A stretch of 64,000 nucleotides of DNA, taken from Shinella zoogloeoides. GTDB lineage: Bacteria > Pseudomonadota > Alphaproteobacteria > Rhizobiales > Rhizobiaceae. The translations under genes and the position numbers were made by a program. The stretch spans positions 1-64,000 of the forward strand of contig NZ_QNUJ01000006.1 of the NCBI RefSeq assembly GCF_003574625.1, written 5' to 3'. Below are positions 45,761-53,914 of this stretch, piece after piece. The notes beneath the pieces were generated by a model, which was not told where the DNA came from, ran no database searches, and saw nothing but the letters and a program-made list of their open reading frames with translations. Numbering within the stretch: the stretch's first letter is position 1; every line of letters starts with the position of its first letter.

Positions 45761-46753
45761 TTACTTGAGCGCTTCGTCGGTGATCTCGTGCGTCCAGGCG
45801 CCCTGCGGCTCCTTGGAGATGACCGGATCGGAACCGCCGGCGAGCAGCGATTCGACGGTGCGCTTGTAGTCGACCTCGTCGAGCGCGCCGTTGGAGCCGG
45901 CAGTCAGCTTGGCGACCTCGCCCATCATGAACTTCTGGTGCGCCTCGGTCTGCGCGCCGGTCGAGTCGTTCTCCAGAACGATCTCGGCGGCCTCGTCCGG
46001 ATGCTCCTCGGCATATTTCCAGCCCTTCATGGAGGCGCGCACGAACTTGACCATCTTCTCCTTGAAGGCCGGATCCTTGAGCTTGTCCTCCAGCACGTAG
46101 AGGCCGTCTTCCAGCGTCGCGACGCCCTGGTCCTCATATTTGAAGGTGACGAGGTCTTCCGGCTTGATGCCGGCATCGAGGACCTGGCCGTATTCGTTAT
46201 AGGTCATGGTCGAGATGCAGGCGGCCTGCTTCTGGATCAGCGGATCGACGTTGAAGCCCTGCTTGAGGACGGTCACGCCGTCCGGCCCGCCCTCGGTCGG
46301 GATCTTCAGGTGGCTCATCCAGGAGAGGAAGGGATATTCGTTGCCGAAGAACCAGACGCCGAGCGTCTTGCCCTTGAAGTCGTCCGGGCCCTTGACGCCG
46401 GATTCCTTCAGACAGGTCAGCATCATGCCCGAGGACTTGAAGGGCTGGGCGATGTTGACGAGCGGCACGCCCTTCTCGCGCGTTGCCAGCGCCGAGGGCA
46501 TCCAGTCGACGATGACATCGGCGCCGCCACCGGCGATCACCTGCGCGGGGGCGATGTCCGGGCCGCCCGGCTTGATCTCGACGTCGAGGCCCTCTTCCTC
46601 GTAGAAGCCCTTGTCTTTCGCGACATAGTAGCCGCCGAACTGGGCCTGGGTCACCCATTTGAGCTGGAGCGTCACCTTGTCGGCGGCCCCGGCCTGGGAC
46701 GCGGCAAGCGAGAAGGCGCTTGCCATAAGCAGCGATGCGATCTTCGTTTTCAT
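45761..46753 (-). CDS. NMT1/SsuA-type periplasmic binding protein, probable pyrimidine or pyrimidine-derivative uptake
   Basis: 330 residues with a signal peptide (MKTKIASLLMASAFSLAASQAGA). The NMT1/THI5-like motifs LQLKWVTQAQFGGYYVAKDKGFYEEEGLDV and GGGADVIVDWMPSALATREKG are those of ThiY-like binding proteins. Hydroxymethylpyrimidine precursors are one possible ligand. The catabolic genes nearby (dihydropyrimidinase, carbamoyl-beta-alanine hydrolase, PreTA) point to uracil, thymine or dihydropyrimidines instead. GAGGGAA lies before the ATG. Last gene of its operon. Confidence 0.87.
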   Translation of the reverse strand: MKTKIASLLMASAFSLAASQAGAADKVTLQLKWVTQAQFGGYYVAKDKGFYEEEGLDVEIKPGGPDIAPAQVIAGGGADVIVDWMPSALATREKGVPLVNIAQPFKSSGMMLTCLKESGVKGPDDFKGKTLGVWFFGNEYPFLSWMSHLKIPTEGGPDGVTVLKQGFNVDPLIQKQAACISTMTYNEYGQVLDAGIKPEDLVTFKYEDQGVATLEDGLYVLEDKLKDPAFKEKMVKFVRASMKGWKYAEEHPDEAAEIVLENDSTGAQTEAHQKFMMGEVAKLTAGSNGALDEVDYKRTVESLLAGGSDPVISKEPQGAWTHEITDEALK

Positions 46754-46775
46754 GTCAGTTCCCTCTTTCTTCTTG

Positions 46776-47645
46776 TTAAGCCTGTCCACCGCGGACAGAC
46801 GGATGCCAGAACGTGACGACCCGCTCGACAAGCGCGACGATCCCGTAGAAGACGGAGCCAGCCACCGCGGCGACCGCGATTTCGGCCCAGACCATGTCGA
46901 CATTCATGCGGCCCACTTCCGTGGAGATCCGGAAACCCATGCCGACGATGGGCGTTCCGAAGAACTCGGCCACGATGGCGCCGATGAGGGCCAGCGTGGA
47001 ATTGATCTTGAGGGCATTGAAGATGAAGGGCCAGGCGGCCGGCAGGCGCAGTTTCACCAGCGTCTGGAACCAGTCGGCGGCATAGGTGCGCATCAGGTCG
47101 CGCTCCATGTGGCTGGTGGCGGCAAGGCCGGAAACGGTGTTCACCAGCATGGGGAAGAAGGTCATGATGACGACGACGGCGACCTTCGACTGCCAGTCGA
47201 AGCCGAACCACATGACCATGATCGGCGCGACACCGATGACCGGCAAAGCCGACACGAAATTGCCGAGCGGCAGCAGGCCCTTCTGCAGGAAGGGCGAGCG
47301 GTCGATGAGGATGGCGACGAGGAAACCGAGGCCGCAGCCGAGCGCATAGCCGACCAGCACGGATTTCAGGAAGGTCTGGCGGAAATCCGCCCAGAGCGTC
47401 GGCACGGAGCCGATGAGCCGCGTCCAGATCATGCTCGGCGGCGGCAGCAGGACGGAGGGGACGTTGAAGCCCCGGACAATGCCTTCCCAGAGCACGAGGA
47501 TGGTGGCGCCGAAGATCAGCGGCACGGCAAGGCGCGCGGCGCGGTCGGCAACGGGACTCAGGAATTTCCGGCGCACCAGCCATTCGTTGAACGCCCAGGC
47601 GGCGAGCCAGAAGACGACGGCGGCGATCAGGATCGATGCATTCAT
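46776..47645 (-). CDS. ABC transporter permease (SsuC/ThiX type)
   Basis: 289 residues, multi-spanning. It carries the BPD_transp_1 signature and EAA loop (ATSHMERDLMRTYAADWFQTLVKLRLPAAWPFIFNALK), preceded by FVSALPVIGVAPIMVMWFGF. The start overlaps the upstream permease stop (ATGA). It would heterodimerise with that permease. Confidence 0.92.
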   Translation of the reverse strand: MNASILIAAVVFWLAAWAFNEWLVRRKFLSPVADRAARLAVPLIFGATILVLWEGIVRGFNVPSVLLPPPSMIWTRLIGSVPTLWADFRQTFLKSVLVGYALGCGLGFLVAILIDRSPFLQKGLLPLGNFVSALPVIGVAPIMVMWFGFDWQSKVAVVVIMTFFPMLVNTVSGLAATSHMERDLMRTYAADWFQTLVKLRLPAAWPFIFNALKINSTLALIGAIVAEFFGTPIVGMGFRISTEVGRMNVDMVWAEIAVAAVAGSVFYGIVALVERVVTFWHPSVRGGQA

Positions 47646-48526
47646 GCCCGTGCCCCCATGCGCTTGAGGACGAGATTGTGCGCGATGCCGACGATGATGA
47701 CGAGCAGCGCCGCAACGCCCGCCGCCATGAAGAGCGCCGCCCAGATCTGCACCGTCTGGCCGTAATAGGAGCCGGCGAGGAGGCGCGCGCCCAGGCCGGC
47801 GACGGCGCCCGTCGGCAGCTCCCCGACGATGGCGCCGACCAGCGAGATCGCGACCGCCACCTTCAGCGAGGTGAAGAGATAGGGCATGGAGGCGGGCCAG
47901 CGCAGCTTCCAGAAGGTCTGTGCCGGGGAGGCATTGTAGGTGTGCATCAGGTCGAGCTGTATCTGCTCGGGGCTGCGCAGCCCCTTCACCATGCCGACGA
48001 CGATGGGGAAGAACGAAAGGTAGGTCGAGATCAGCGCCTTCGGCATCAGGCCCGATATGCCGATGGCGTTCAGCACGACGATGATCATCGGCGCGATGGC
48101 GAGGATGGGGATGGTCTGGCTGGCGATGACCCAGGGCATCAGCGAGCGGTCCATGGCGCGGTTATGCACGATGGCGATGGCGAGCAGGATGCCGAGCAGG
48201 GCCCCCATGGCAAAGCCGAGCAGCGTCGCCGACAGCGTGACCCAGGCATGATAGACGAGGCTGCGCTTGGAGGTGATCGCCTTGTTGACGGTGGTGTCCC
48301 AGAGCTCGGCGAAGACCTGGTGCGGCGCCGGCAGCACCGGCCGCTCCTGTGCCATGGTCTTCGGCAGCAGCTCCATGAAGCCGATCGTCCCGCCGGCCCG
48401 CGCCGCGGTGTCGCGCTCGAAGGGCGCGTTGAGCACGGCGGAGAAGACATACCAGAGAGCGATGAGGGCGATAAGGACGGTGCCTATCGGAAGCAGGCGG
48501 TCGCGAAGGAAACTTGCCTGTTCCAT
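47642..48526 (-). CDS. ABC transporter permease (SsuC/ThiX type), second
   Basis: 294 residues. Hydrophobic segments and the family blocks VIASQTIPILAIAPMIIVVLN and EQIQLDLMHTYNASPAQTFWKLRWPASMPYLFTSLK identify it as a nitrate/sulfonate/pyrimidine-class permease. A periplasmic loop near residues 30-75 is longer than usual. A DUF559 gene separates it from the ATPase gene of the same operon. Confidence 0.92.
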   Translation of the reverse strand: MEQASFLRDRLLPIGTVLIALIALWYVFSAVLNAPFERDTAARAGGTIGFMELLPKTMAQERPVLPAPHQVFAELWDTTVNKAITSKRSLVYHAWVTLSATLLGFAMGALLGILLAIAIVHNRAMDRSLMPWVIASQTIPILAIAPMIIVVLNAIGISGLMPKALISTYLSFFPIVVGMVKGLRSPEQIQLDLMHTYNASPAQTFWKLRWPASMPYLFTSLKVAVAISLVGAIVGELPTGAVAGLGARLLAGSYYGQTVQIWAALFMAAGVAALLVIIVGIAHNLVLKRMGARA

Positions 48527-48558
48527 GGGTCAGCTCCGCGACGGGGAGGATCGGGGCA

Positions 48559-48939
48559 TCAGGCGGTCTCCTTCCTCAGATGGGCGGCGATACCGGCTTC
48601 AATCGTCACCGCGACGTGGTCCGGGCCGTCGAGAACCTGATCGTTGTCGAAGCGCAGCACGGTGAAGCCGTGGGATCGAAGGAAAGCGTCGCGGCGGGTA
48701 TCATGCCGCCGGCCGCTTTCCGTCTCATGGCTGTCGCCGTCGACCTCGACGATGATCTTGGCCGAGAGCCATGCGAAATCCGCGATATAGGGGCCGACAG
48801 GCGTTTCCCGGCGAAAGCGGGCGCCGCGTGGGCGGAAATCGCGCAGGATGTCCCACATCGCCTGCTCAGCCTTCGTTCGTTCGTGGCGGAGCGTTTGGGC
48901 GCGTGTTCTTGTTCTTGCCGGGACGTTCGAGTGCGGCAT
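48559..48939 (-). CDS. DUF559 endonuclease-like protein inserted in the transporter operon
   Basis: 126 residues. The DUF559 (Vsr/restriction-endonuclease-like fold) pattern reads LRHERTKAEQAMWDILRDFRPRGARFRRETPVG, YIADFAWLSAKIIVEVDGDSH, RDAFLRSHGFTVLRFDND, retaining the acidic/Gln-type catalytic positions. The ATG at 48939 is preferred; an upstream frame to 49134 only translates the repeat beside it. The gene breaks an otherwise conventional ATPase-permease-permease-binding protein order and abuts a 42-bp inverted repeat, suggesting insertion. Function not established. Confidence 0.8.
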   Translation of the reverse strand: MPHSNVPARTRTRAQTLRHERTKAEQAMWDILRDFRPRGARFRRETPVGPYIADFAWLSAKIIVEVDGDSHETESGRRHDTRRDAFLRSHGFTVLRFDNDQVLDGPDHVAVTIEAGIAAHLRKETA

Positions 48940-48942
48940 TGC

Positions 48943-49108
48943 GAAGACCCCTCCCCAACCCCTCCCCACAAGGGGGAGGGACTTAATCTGCCGATCCGCT
49001 TTGCACTTTCGCGCCGTTTCTACTTGCAGCAGCCTTATTGAAGAATCACAGCCGGCGCGGCATCGTAAGTCCCTCCCCCTTGTGGGGAGGGGTTGGGGAG
49101 GGGTCTTC
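48943..49108. repeat. Pair of perfect 42-bp inverted repeats (G/C-rich palindromic element)
   Basis: The arm at 48943-48984 (GAAGACCCCTCCCCAACC...GGAGGGACTT) is repeated exactly in reverse complement at 49067-49108, around an 82-bp centre. Each arm also contains a smaller CCCTCCCC/GGGGAGGG-type palindrome. Sequences of this type are dispersed in rhizobial genomes. The size suggests a small non-autonomous (MITE/REP-like) element. No target-site duplication was resolved. Confidence 0.85.
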
Positions 49109-49123
49109 ATCACGAACGCGACC

Positions 49124-49921
49124 TCACTCCTCATAGCTATGCCCCGATCTCAAACCTTCCCGCACCCGATGCGCGATCTCCAGGAATTCCGGCGTCTCGC
49201 GGATGCCGAGGGGGCGGTCCTTCGGCAGCGGGGATTCGATCACGTCGGTGACGCGGCCGGGGCGGGGGCTCATGACGACGATCTTCGTCGAGAGATAGAC
49301 GGCCTCGGGGATGGAGTGGGTGACGAAGCAGATGGTCTTCCGCGTTGCGGCCCAGAGTTTCAGGAGCTGTTCGTTGAGATGGTCGCGGACGATCTCGTCG
49401 AGGGCGCCGAAGGGTTCGTCCATCAGGAGGAGGTCGGCGTCGAAGGCGAGCGCGCGGGCGATGGAGGCACGCTGCTGCATGCCGCCGGAGAGCTGCCAGG
49501 GATATTTCTTGCCGAAGCCCGAAAGGTTGACGAGATCGAGGGTGCGTTCGATGCGCGCCTTCCGATCCTCCTTCGAATAGCCCATGATTTCGAGCGGCAG
49601 GGCGACGTTGTTCTCGATGGTGCGCCAGGGATAGAGCGCGGCGGCCTGGAAGACATAGCCGTAGGCGCGGTGCCGGCGGGCTTCCTCCGGCGTCATGCCG
49701 TTGACGGTGATCGCCCCGGAAGTCGGCTTTTCGAGATCGGCGATGACGCGCAGGAACGTCGTCTTGCCGCAGCCGGACGGGCCGATGAAGGAGACGAAAT
49801 CGCCCTTCTCGACGGAAAGGTTGACGTCGGAAAGCGCCGTGACGGGGCCGTCGGCCGTCTGGAAGGTCAGGCCGAGATCTTTCGCGGAGACGACGGTATC
49901 GGACGAGGACATACGGGTCAT
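49124..49921 (-). CDS. ABC transporter ATP-binding protein (SsuB/ThiZ type)
   Basis: 265 residues. Walker A is GPSGCGKTTFLR, the Q-loop is YVFQAAALYPWRTIENNVALP, the signature is LSGGMQQRASIARALA, and Walker B is LLLMDEPFGALDE, followed by ICFVTHSIPEAVYLS. The last residues stop 16 bp from the 42-bp repeat. It powers the two permeases downstream. An ATG at 49912 is an alternative start. Confidence 0.93.
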   Translation of the reverse strand: MTRMSSSDTVVSAKDLGLTFQTADGPVTALSDVNLSVEKGDFVSFIGPSGCGKTTFLRVIADLEKPTSGAITVNGMTPEEARRHRAYGYVFQAAALYPWRTIENNVALPLEIMGYSKEDRKARIERTLDLVNLSGFGKKYPWQLSGGMQQRASIARALAFDADLLLMDEPFGALDEIVRDHLNEQLLKLWAATRKTICFVTHSIPEAVYLSTKIVVMSPRPGRVTDVIESPLPKDRPLGIRETPEFLEIAHRVREGLRSGHSYEE

Positions 49922-50046
49922 CTTTCGGCACCTGCAAGGGCGCGGTTTTCGGCAGACTGCATGTCCGTTCCCGGCATTGCAATCGGCATTGTCTGCGGTA
50001 TCACTTTAGGCACGGAATTCTCACGCTGGGATCGGTGGAGGAGACG

Positions 50047-50460
50047 ATGGCGGTGGAAACGACGGCCGAATGCCGGGTGGTGCGCCCGGGCGGAACCTAT
50101 GACGGAAAGCAGGGGTTCAGCTATTTCGAGGGCATTGCCCGCGAGACGGTGGGCGCCTCCGGCATCTGCATGCATCTGCTGACGATCCCCCCCGGCGGGA
50201 GGGCGAAGGCGCATCTGCACGAGAGCCACGAAACGGCGATCTACGTGCTCTCCGGCGAGGCGCATACCTGGTACGGCGCGCGGCTGGAGAACCATGTCGT
50301 CGTCAGGGCCGGCGAGATGTTCTACATTCCCGCCGGCGTGCCGCATCTTCCCGCCAATCTCTCCGACGCGCCGGTCTGCGCCGTCGTCGCCCGGACAGAT
50401 CCCCACGAGCAGGAGAGCGTGGTGCTTCTGCCGCATCTCGATGCGCTGGTTCCCGCGTAG
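50047..50460 (+). CDS. Cupin-domain protein
   Basis: 137 residues forming one double-stranded beta-helix cupin. The metal-binding motif 1 is AHLHESHETAIYVLSGEAH and motif 2 is GEMFYIPAGVPHLPANLS. GGAGGAG precedes the ATG at 50047. It is divergent from the ABC ATPase gene and convergent with the dihydropyrimidinase operon. Substrate unknown; the position suggests but does not prove a link to pyrimidine metabolism. Confidence 0.85.
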   Translation: MAVETTAECRVVRPGGTYDGKQGFSYFEGIARETVGASGICMHLLTIPPGGRAKAHLHESHETAIYVLSGEAHTWYGARLENHVVVRAGEMFYIPAGVPHLPANLSDAPVCAVVARTDPHEQESVVLLPHLDALVPA

Positions 50461-50486
50461 GCGTCTATATGCCGGATGCCCACCCG

Positions 50487-50861
50487 TCACTTCTTGCACC
50501 GCATCAGCGGCCCCCAGCGCGTGCCGTCGGCAAAGCCGACTGTGTAGCCGCCATGGTCCGGCGTCAGCGTCATCTCGTAGGGCGTCGCCTCGGTCGCGCC
50601 CTCCTCGTGGCATTCGGCCGACACCACCGTCGCGCCGCCCACCTTCCGGCCGTCGCCCTTGAAGGCGCAGTAGGAGACGGCGGTGGTCACGCCTTCCCTG
50701 TTGAGAAGGAAGAAGATGTCGCTGCCCGAGGATTCGCCGGTTTCGGAATAGAGGCAGCCTTCCTTGTCGCCATAGCTGCCGTCGACCACGGCCGCCGCCC
50801 CCGCCGGACCGGCGAGGACGATGCCGAACAGAAGAGCGGGAAGCGAACGGCCGGCGCCCAT
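50487..50861 (-). CDS. Small secreted hypothetical protein, coupled to the dihydropyrimidinase gene
   Basis: 124 residues. A signal peptide (LPALLFGIVLAGPAGAAA) precedes a ~100-residue periplasmic domain with four cysteines (GCLYSE, SYCAFKG, AECHEEG, MRCKK), likely two disulfides, and many Gly/Asp. The start overlaps the dihydropyrimidinase stop as TGATG. No family recognised. Its coupling to the catabolic gene may be functional or fortuitous. Confidence 0.7.
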   Translation of the reverse strand: MGAGRSLPALLFGIVLAGPAGAAAVVDGSYGDKEGCLYSETGESSGSDIFFLLNREGVTTAVSYCAFKGDGRKVGGATVVSAECHEEGATEATPYEMTLTPDHGGYTVGFADGTRWGPLMRCKK

Positions 50862-52315
50862 CAGACGCCGCTCGCCGGAATGCCGGTACGCTCCACCTTG
50901 CGCGGCGCGGTGATCTCCTTCCAGGTGGAGAGCGCCTTGTTGACCGCCGTGAAGGGCTCGCGCCTGACGAACTGGCCATGGCCCTCGCGGGTCTTGATGG
51001 TGCTTTCCTCGACGGCGACGACGCCGCGCGTCAGCGTGTAGCGCGGCAGGCCGGTCACGTCCTTGCCCTCGAAGACATTGTATTCGATGGAGGATTGCTG
51101 GTTCTTCGCCGAGATGGTCTTGCTGCGCTTCGGGTCCCAGACGACGATATCGGCATCGGCGCCGACAAGGATCGCGCCCTTGCGCGGATAGACGTTGAGG
51201 ATCTTGGCGATGTTGGTGGAGGTGACGGCGACGAACTCGTTCATGGTGAGGCGGCCGGTGTTGACGCCGTGCGTCCAGAGCATCGGCATGCGGTCTTCCA
51301 AGCCCCCGGTGCCGTTCGGGATCTTGCGGAAATCGCCGATGCCGGTGCGCTTCTGTTCGGTCGTGAAGGCGCAATGGTCGGTCGCCACCACCTGCAGCGA
51401 GCCGCTGGCTAGGCCGGCCCAGAGCGAATCCTGGTGCTGCCTGTTGCGGAAGGGCGGGCTCATGACGCGGCGGGCGGCATGGTCCCAGTCCTTGTCGAAA
51501 TATTCGCTCTCGTCGAGCGTCAGGTGCTGGATCAGCGGCTCACCGTAGACGCGCATGCCGTTCTGCCGGGCGCGGCGGATGGCCTCGTGCGACTGTTCGC
51601 AGGAGGTGTGCACGACATAGAGCGGGGCGCCCGCCATGTCGGCGATGATGATGGCGCGGTTCGTCGCCTCGCCCTCGACGGAGGGCGGGCGGGAATAGGC
51701 GTGGCCTTCCGGCCCGTTGTTGCCTTCGTCCATCAGCTTCTGCTGCATGGCGGCGACGACGTCGCCGTTCTCCGCATGGACGAGCGGCAGTGCGCCGAGC
51801 GCGGCGCAGCGCTGGAACGAGGCGAACATCTCGTCGTCGTTCACCATCAGCGCGCCCTTGTAGGCCATGAAGTGCTTGAAGGTGTTGATGCCCTTTTCCT
51901 CGACGACGGTCTTCATCTCGTCGAAGACCTGCTCGCCCCACCAGGTCACGGACATGTGGAAGGAATAGTCGCAGTTGGCGCGGGTCGACTTGTTGTCCCA
52001 GCGCTTCAAGGCGTCGAGCAGCGACTGGCCGGGATCGGGCAGGCAGAAATCGACCACCATGGTCGTGCCGCCGGCAAGGCCGGCCCGCGTGCCGCTTTCG
52101 AAATCGTCGGCCGAATAGGTGCCCATGAAGGGCATTTCGAGATGGACATGCGGATCGATGCCGCCCGGCATGACATAACAGCCCGCCGCATCCAGCACCT
52201 CGTCGCCGGAAAGGTCCGGGCCGATCCCGACGATCTTCCCACCCTCGATCTTCACGTCCGCCTTGTAGGTCAGGTCGGCGGTGACAATGGTACCGCCCTT
52301 GATGACTGTGCTCAT
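50861..52315 (-). CDS. hydA: Dihydropyrimidinase (D-hydantoinase)
   Basis: 484 residues of the amidohydrolase superfamily. The binuclear zinc site is complete: DPHVHLEMPF, the carboxylated lysine in FKHFMAYKGAL, LVHAENGDV, YVVHTSCEQ and VATDHCAF. It opens 5,6-dihydrouracil or dihydrothymine to N-carbamoyl-beta-amino acids. AGGGAACGG upstream favours the ATG at 52315 over one at 52348. It lies 73 bp after the Zn-dependent hydrolase gene that catalyses the next step. Confidence 0.94.
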   Translation of the reverse strand: MSTVIKGGTIVTADLTYKADVKIEGGKIVGIGPDLSGDEVLDAAGCYVMPGGIDPHVHLEMPFMGTYSADDFESGTRAGLAGGTTMVVDFCLPDPGQSLLDALKRWDNKSTRANCDYSFHMSVTWWGEQVFDEMKTVVEEKGINTFKHFMAYKGALMVNDDEMFASFQRCAALGALPLVHAENGDVVAAMQQKLMDEGNNGPEGHAYSRPPSVEGEATNRAIIIADMAGAPLYVVHTSCEQSHEAIRRARQNGMRVYGEPLIQHLTLDESEYFDKDWDHAARRVMSPPFRNRQHQDSLWAGLASGSLQVVATDHCAFTTEQKRTGIGDFRKIPNGTGGLEDRMPMLWTHGVNTGRLTMNEFVAVTSTNIAKILNVYPRKGAILVGADADIVVWDPKRSKTISAKNQQSSIEYNVFEGKDVTGLPRYTLTRGVVAVEESTIKTREGHGQFVRREPFTAVNKALSTWKEITAPRKVERTGIPASGV

Positions 52316-52388
52316 GTTGGTCCGTTCCCTGTCTTGATTTTCGTGCACGCAACGCGTGGAACCGCCCGGCTGGCTGGGCGGCTGAGGA

Positions 52389-53639
52389 TCACTCGGCGAT
52401 GCCCGCCGTCTCGATCACCGCATGGAGCAGCACGTCCGCGCCGGCGGCGGCCCATTCCTTCGAGATGTCCTCCGCCTCGTTGTGCGAGAGGCCGCCGACG
52501 CAGGGGCACATGATCATCGTGGCGGGGGCGACCTTAGCGGCCCAGCAGGCGTCATGGCCTGCGCCGGAGATGAGGTTCATGTGGCTGTAGCCGAGGTCCT
52601 CGGCGGCCTTGCGGACGGTCGCGACGAGCGTCGGGTCGAAGGTGACGGGGTCGAAATGACCAACCGCCTCGACGGAACAGCCGACGCCGAGCGCCTCGCA
52701 GATCTTCGGCGCTTCCGCCTCGATGCGGGCGCGCATGCCGTCGAGCTTCTTCTGGTCGGGCGAGCGGATGTCGACGGTGAAGACGACCTTGCCGGGCAGC
52801 ACGTTGCGCGAATTCGGCGAGAAGAACACCTGGCCGACGCCGCCGACGGCACCCGGCTGGTTCTCCATGGCGACCGTCTGCACCATTTCGAGGATGCGTG
52901 ACATGGCAAGGCCGGCATTGACGCGCATCGCCATCGGCGTCGAGCCGGTATGCGCCTCGCGGCCGGTCAGCGTGAATTCCAGCCACCACAGGCCCTGACA
53001 GTGGGTGACGACGCCGATTTCCTTCTTCTCGGCTTCGAGGATCGGTCCCTGCTCGATGTGGTATTCGAAATAGGCGTGCATCTTGCGCGCGCCGACCTCT
53101 TCGTCGCCGACCCAGCCGATGCGCTTCAGTTCGTCGCCGAAGGTCTTGCCCTCCGGGTCCTTGCGGCCATAGGCGTAGTCCTGCGTGTGCACGCCGGCGA
53201 AGACGCCGGAGGCGAGCATGGCCGGGGCGAAGCGGGCGCCTTCCTCGTTCGTCCAGTTGGTGACGACGATCGGGTGCTTCGTTTCGATGCCGAGATCGTT
53301 CAGCGAGCGCACGACCTCCAGGCCCGCGAGCACGCCGAGCACGCCGTCATACTTGCCGCCGGTCGGCTGGGTATCGAGATGCGAGCCGACATAGACGGGC
53401 AGGGCGTCTGGATCGGTGCCGGCGCGCGTCATGAACATGTTGCCCATCGTGTCGACGCCCATGGTCAGGCCCGCGTCGTCGCACCATGTCTGGAAGAGGC
53501 GCCGGCCCTCGGCGTCTGAATCGGTCAGCGTCTGGCGATTGTTGCCGCCGGCGATGCCGGGGCCGATCTTCGCCATGTCCATGAGGGAATCCCACAGGCG
53601 GTCCGCGTTGACACGCATGTTCTCGCCGGGTGCGGCCAT
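52389..53639 (-). CDS. Zn-dependent N-carbamoyl-beta-alanine amidohydrolase (beta-ureidopropionase, PydC type)
   Basis: 416 residues of the M20/AmaB-HyuC family. Metal ligands are in VGSHLDTQPTGGKYDG, WTNEEGARFAPAM, YHIEQGPILE and ISGAGHDACW. The lid-domain motif GREAHTGSTPM is also present. It hydrolyses N-carbamoyl-beta-alanine to beta-alanine, CO2 and ammonia. GGGAGC before the ATG at 53639 (MAAPGENMRV) decides that start over a GTG at 53690. Related allantoate or L-carbamoylase activity is possible, but the neighbours favour beta-ureidopropionase. Confidence 0.9.
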   Translation of the reverse strand: MAAPGENMRVNADRLWDSLMDMAKIGPGIAGGNNRQTLTDSDAEGRRLFQTWCDDAGLTMGVDTMGNMFMTRAGTDPDALPVYVGSHLDTQPTGGKYDGVLGVLAGLEVVRSLNDLGIETKHPIVVTNWTNEEGARFAPAMLASGVFAGVHTQDYAYGRKDPEGKTFGDELKRIGWVGDEEVGARKMHAYFEYHIEQGPILEAEKKEIGVVTHCQGLWWLEFTLTGREAHTGSTPMAMRVNAGLAMSRILEMVQTVAMENQPGAVGGVGQVFFSPNSRNVLPGKVVFTVDIRSPDQKKLDGMRARIEAEAPKICEALGVGCSVEAVGHFDPVTFDPTLVATVRKAAEDLGYSHMNLISGAGHDACWAAKVAPATMIMCPCVGGLSHNEAEDISKEWAAAGADVLLHAVIETAGIAE

Positions 53640-53765
53640 GTCGTATGCTCCCACGTCTTCGGGCTCTTTGAGGCCCCATTTTGTTCCCACCGGCCGGCAG
53701 CGCGATTGTTGTTTTTGCGCCGTCCGTTCAGAGCAGTTGCCTTTACTTGATAACTGTCTGATAAT

Positions 53766-53781
53766 TTGACCGGTTGGTAAA
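53766..53781. promoter_or_regulatory. Putative RutR operator upstream of the hydrolase gene
   Basis: TTGACCGGTTGGTAAA matches the E. coli RutR palindrome TTGACCA-NN-TGGTCAA at 12 of 14 defined positions. It lies between the divergent hydrolase and rutR genes, 127 bp before the hydrolase ATG, and resembles the site at 61584-61599. Confidence 0.6.
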
Positions 53782-53914
53782 CATTACAGCTTCCGTTGCG
53801 GCACTCAAGCCGAAAAACCAAAAACCTTTGGTGAGCGCCAAGAAAATGGCGGCTGGTTAAACTGGTGAATTTGACGGCACTTTTCCGCGCGGCGGAGGAC
53901 GCCGAGGGGGCACG

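Noticed and set aside
48940-49134. N-terminal extension of the DUF559 protein
   Set aside because: The extra ~65 codons simply translate the 42-bp inverted repeats and their spacer; the DUF559 similarity begins at the ATG at 48939.
45761-49921. Calling the ABC system ThiXYZ (thiamine-precursor uptake)
   Set aside because: The family allows it, but no TPP-riboswitch-like element or thiamine gene is nearby, and pyrimidine-catabolic genes are; ligand left open.
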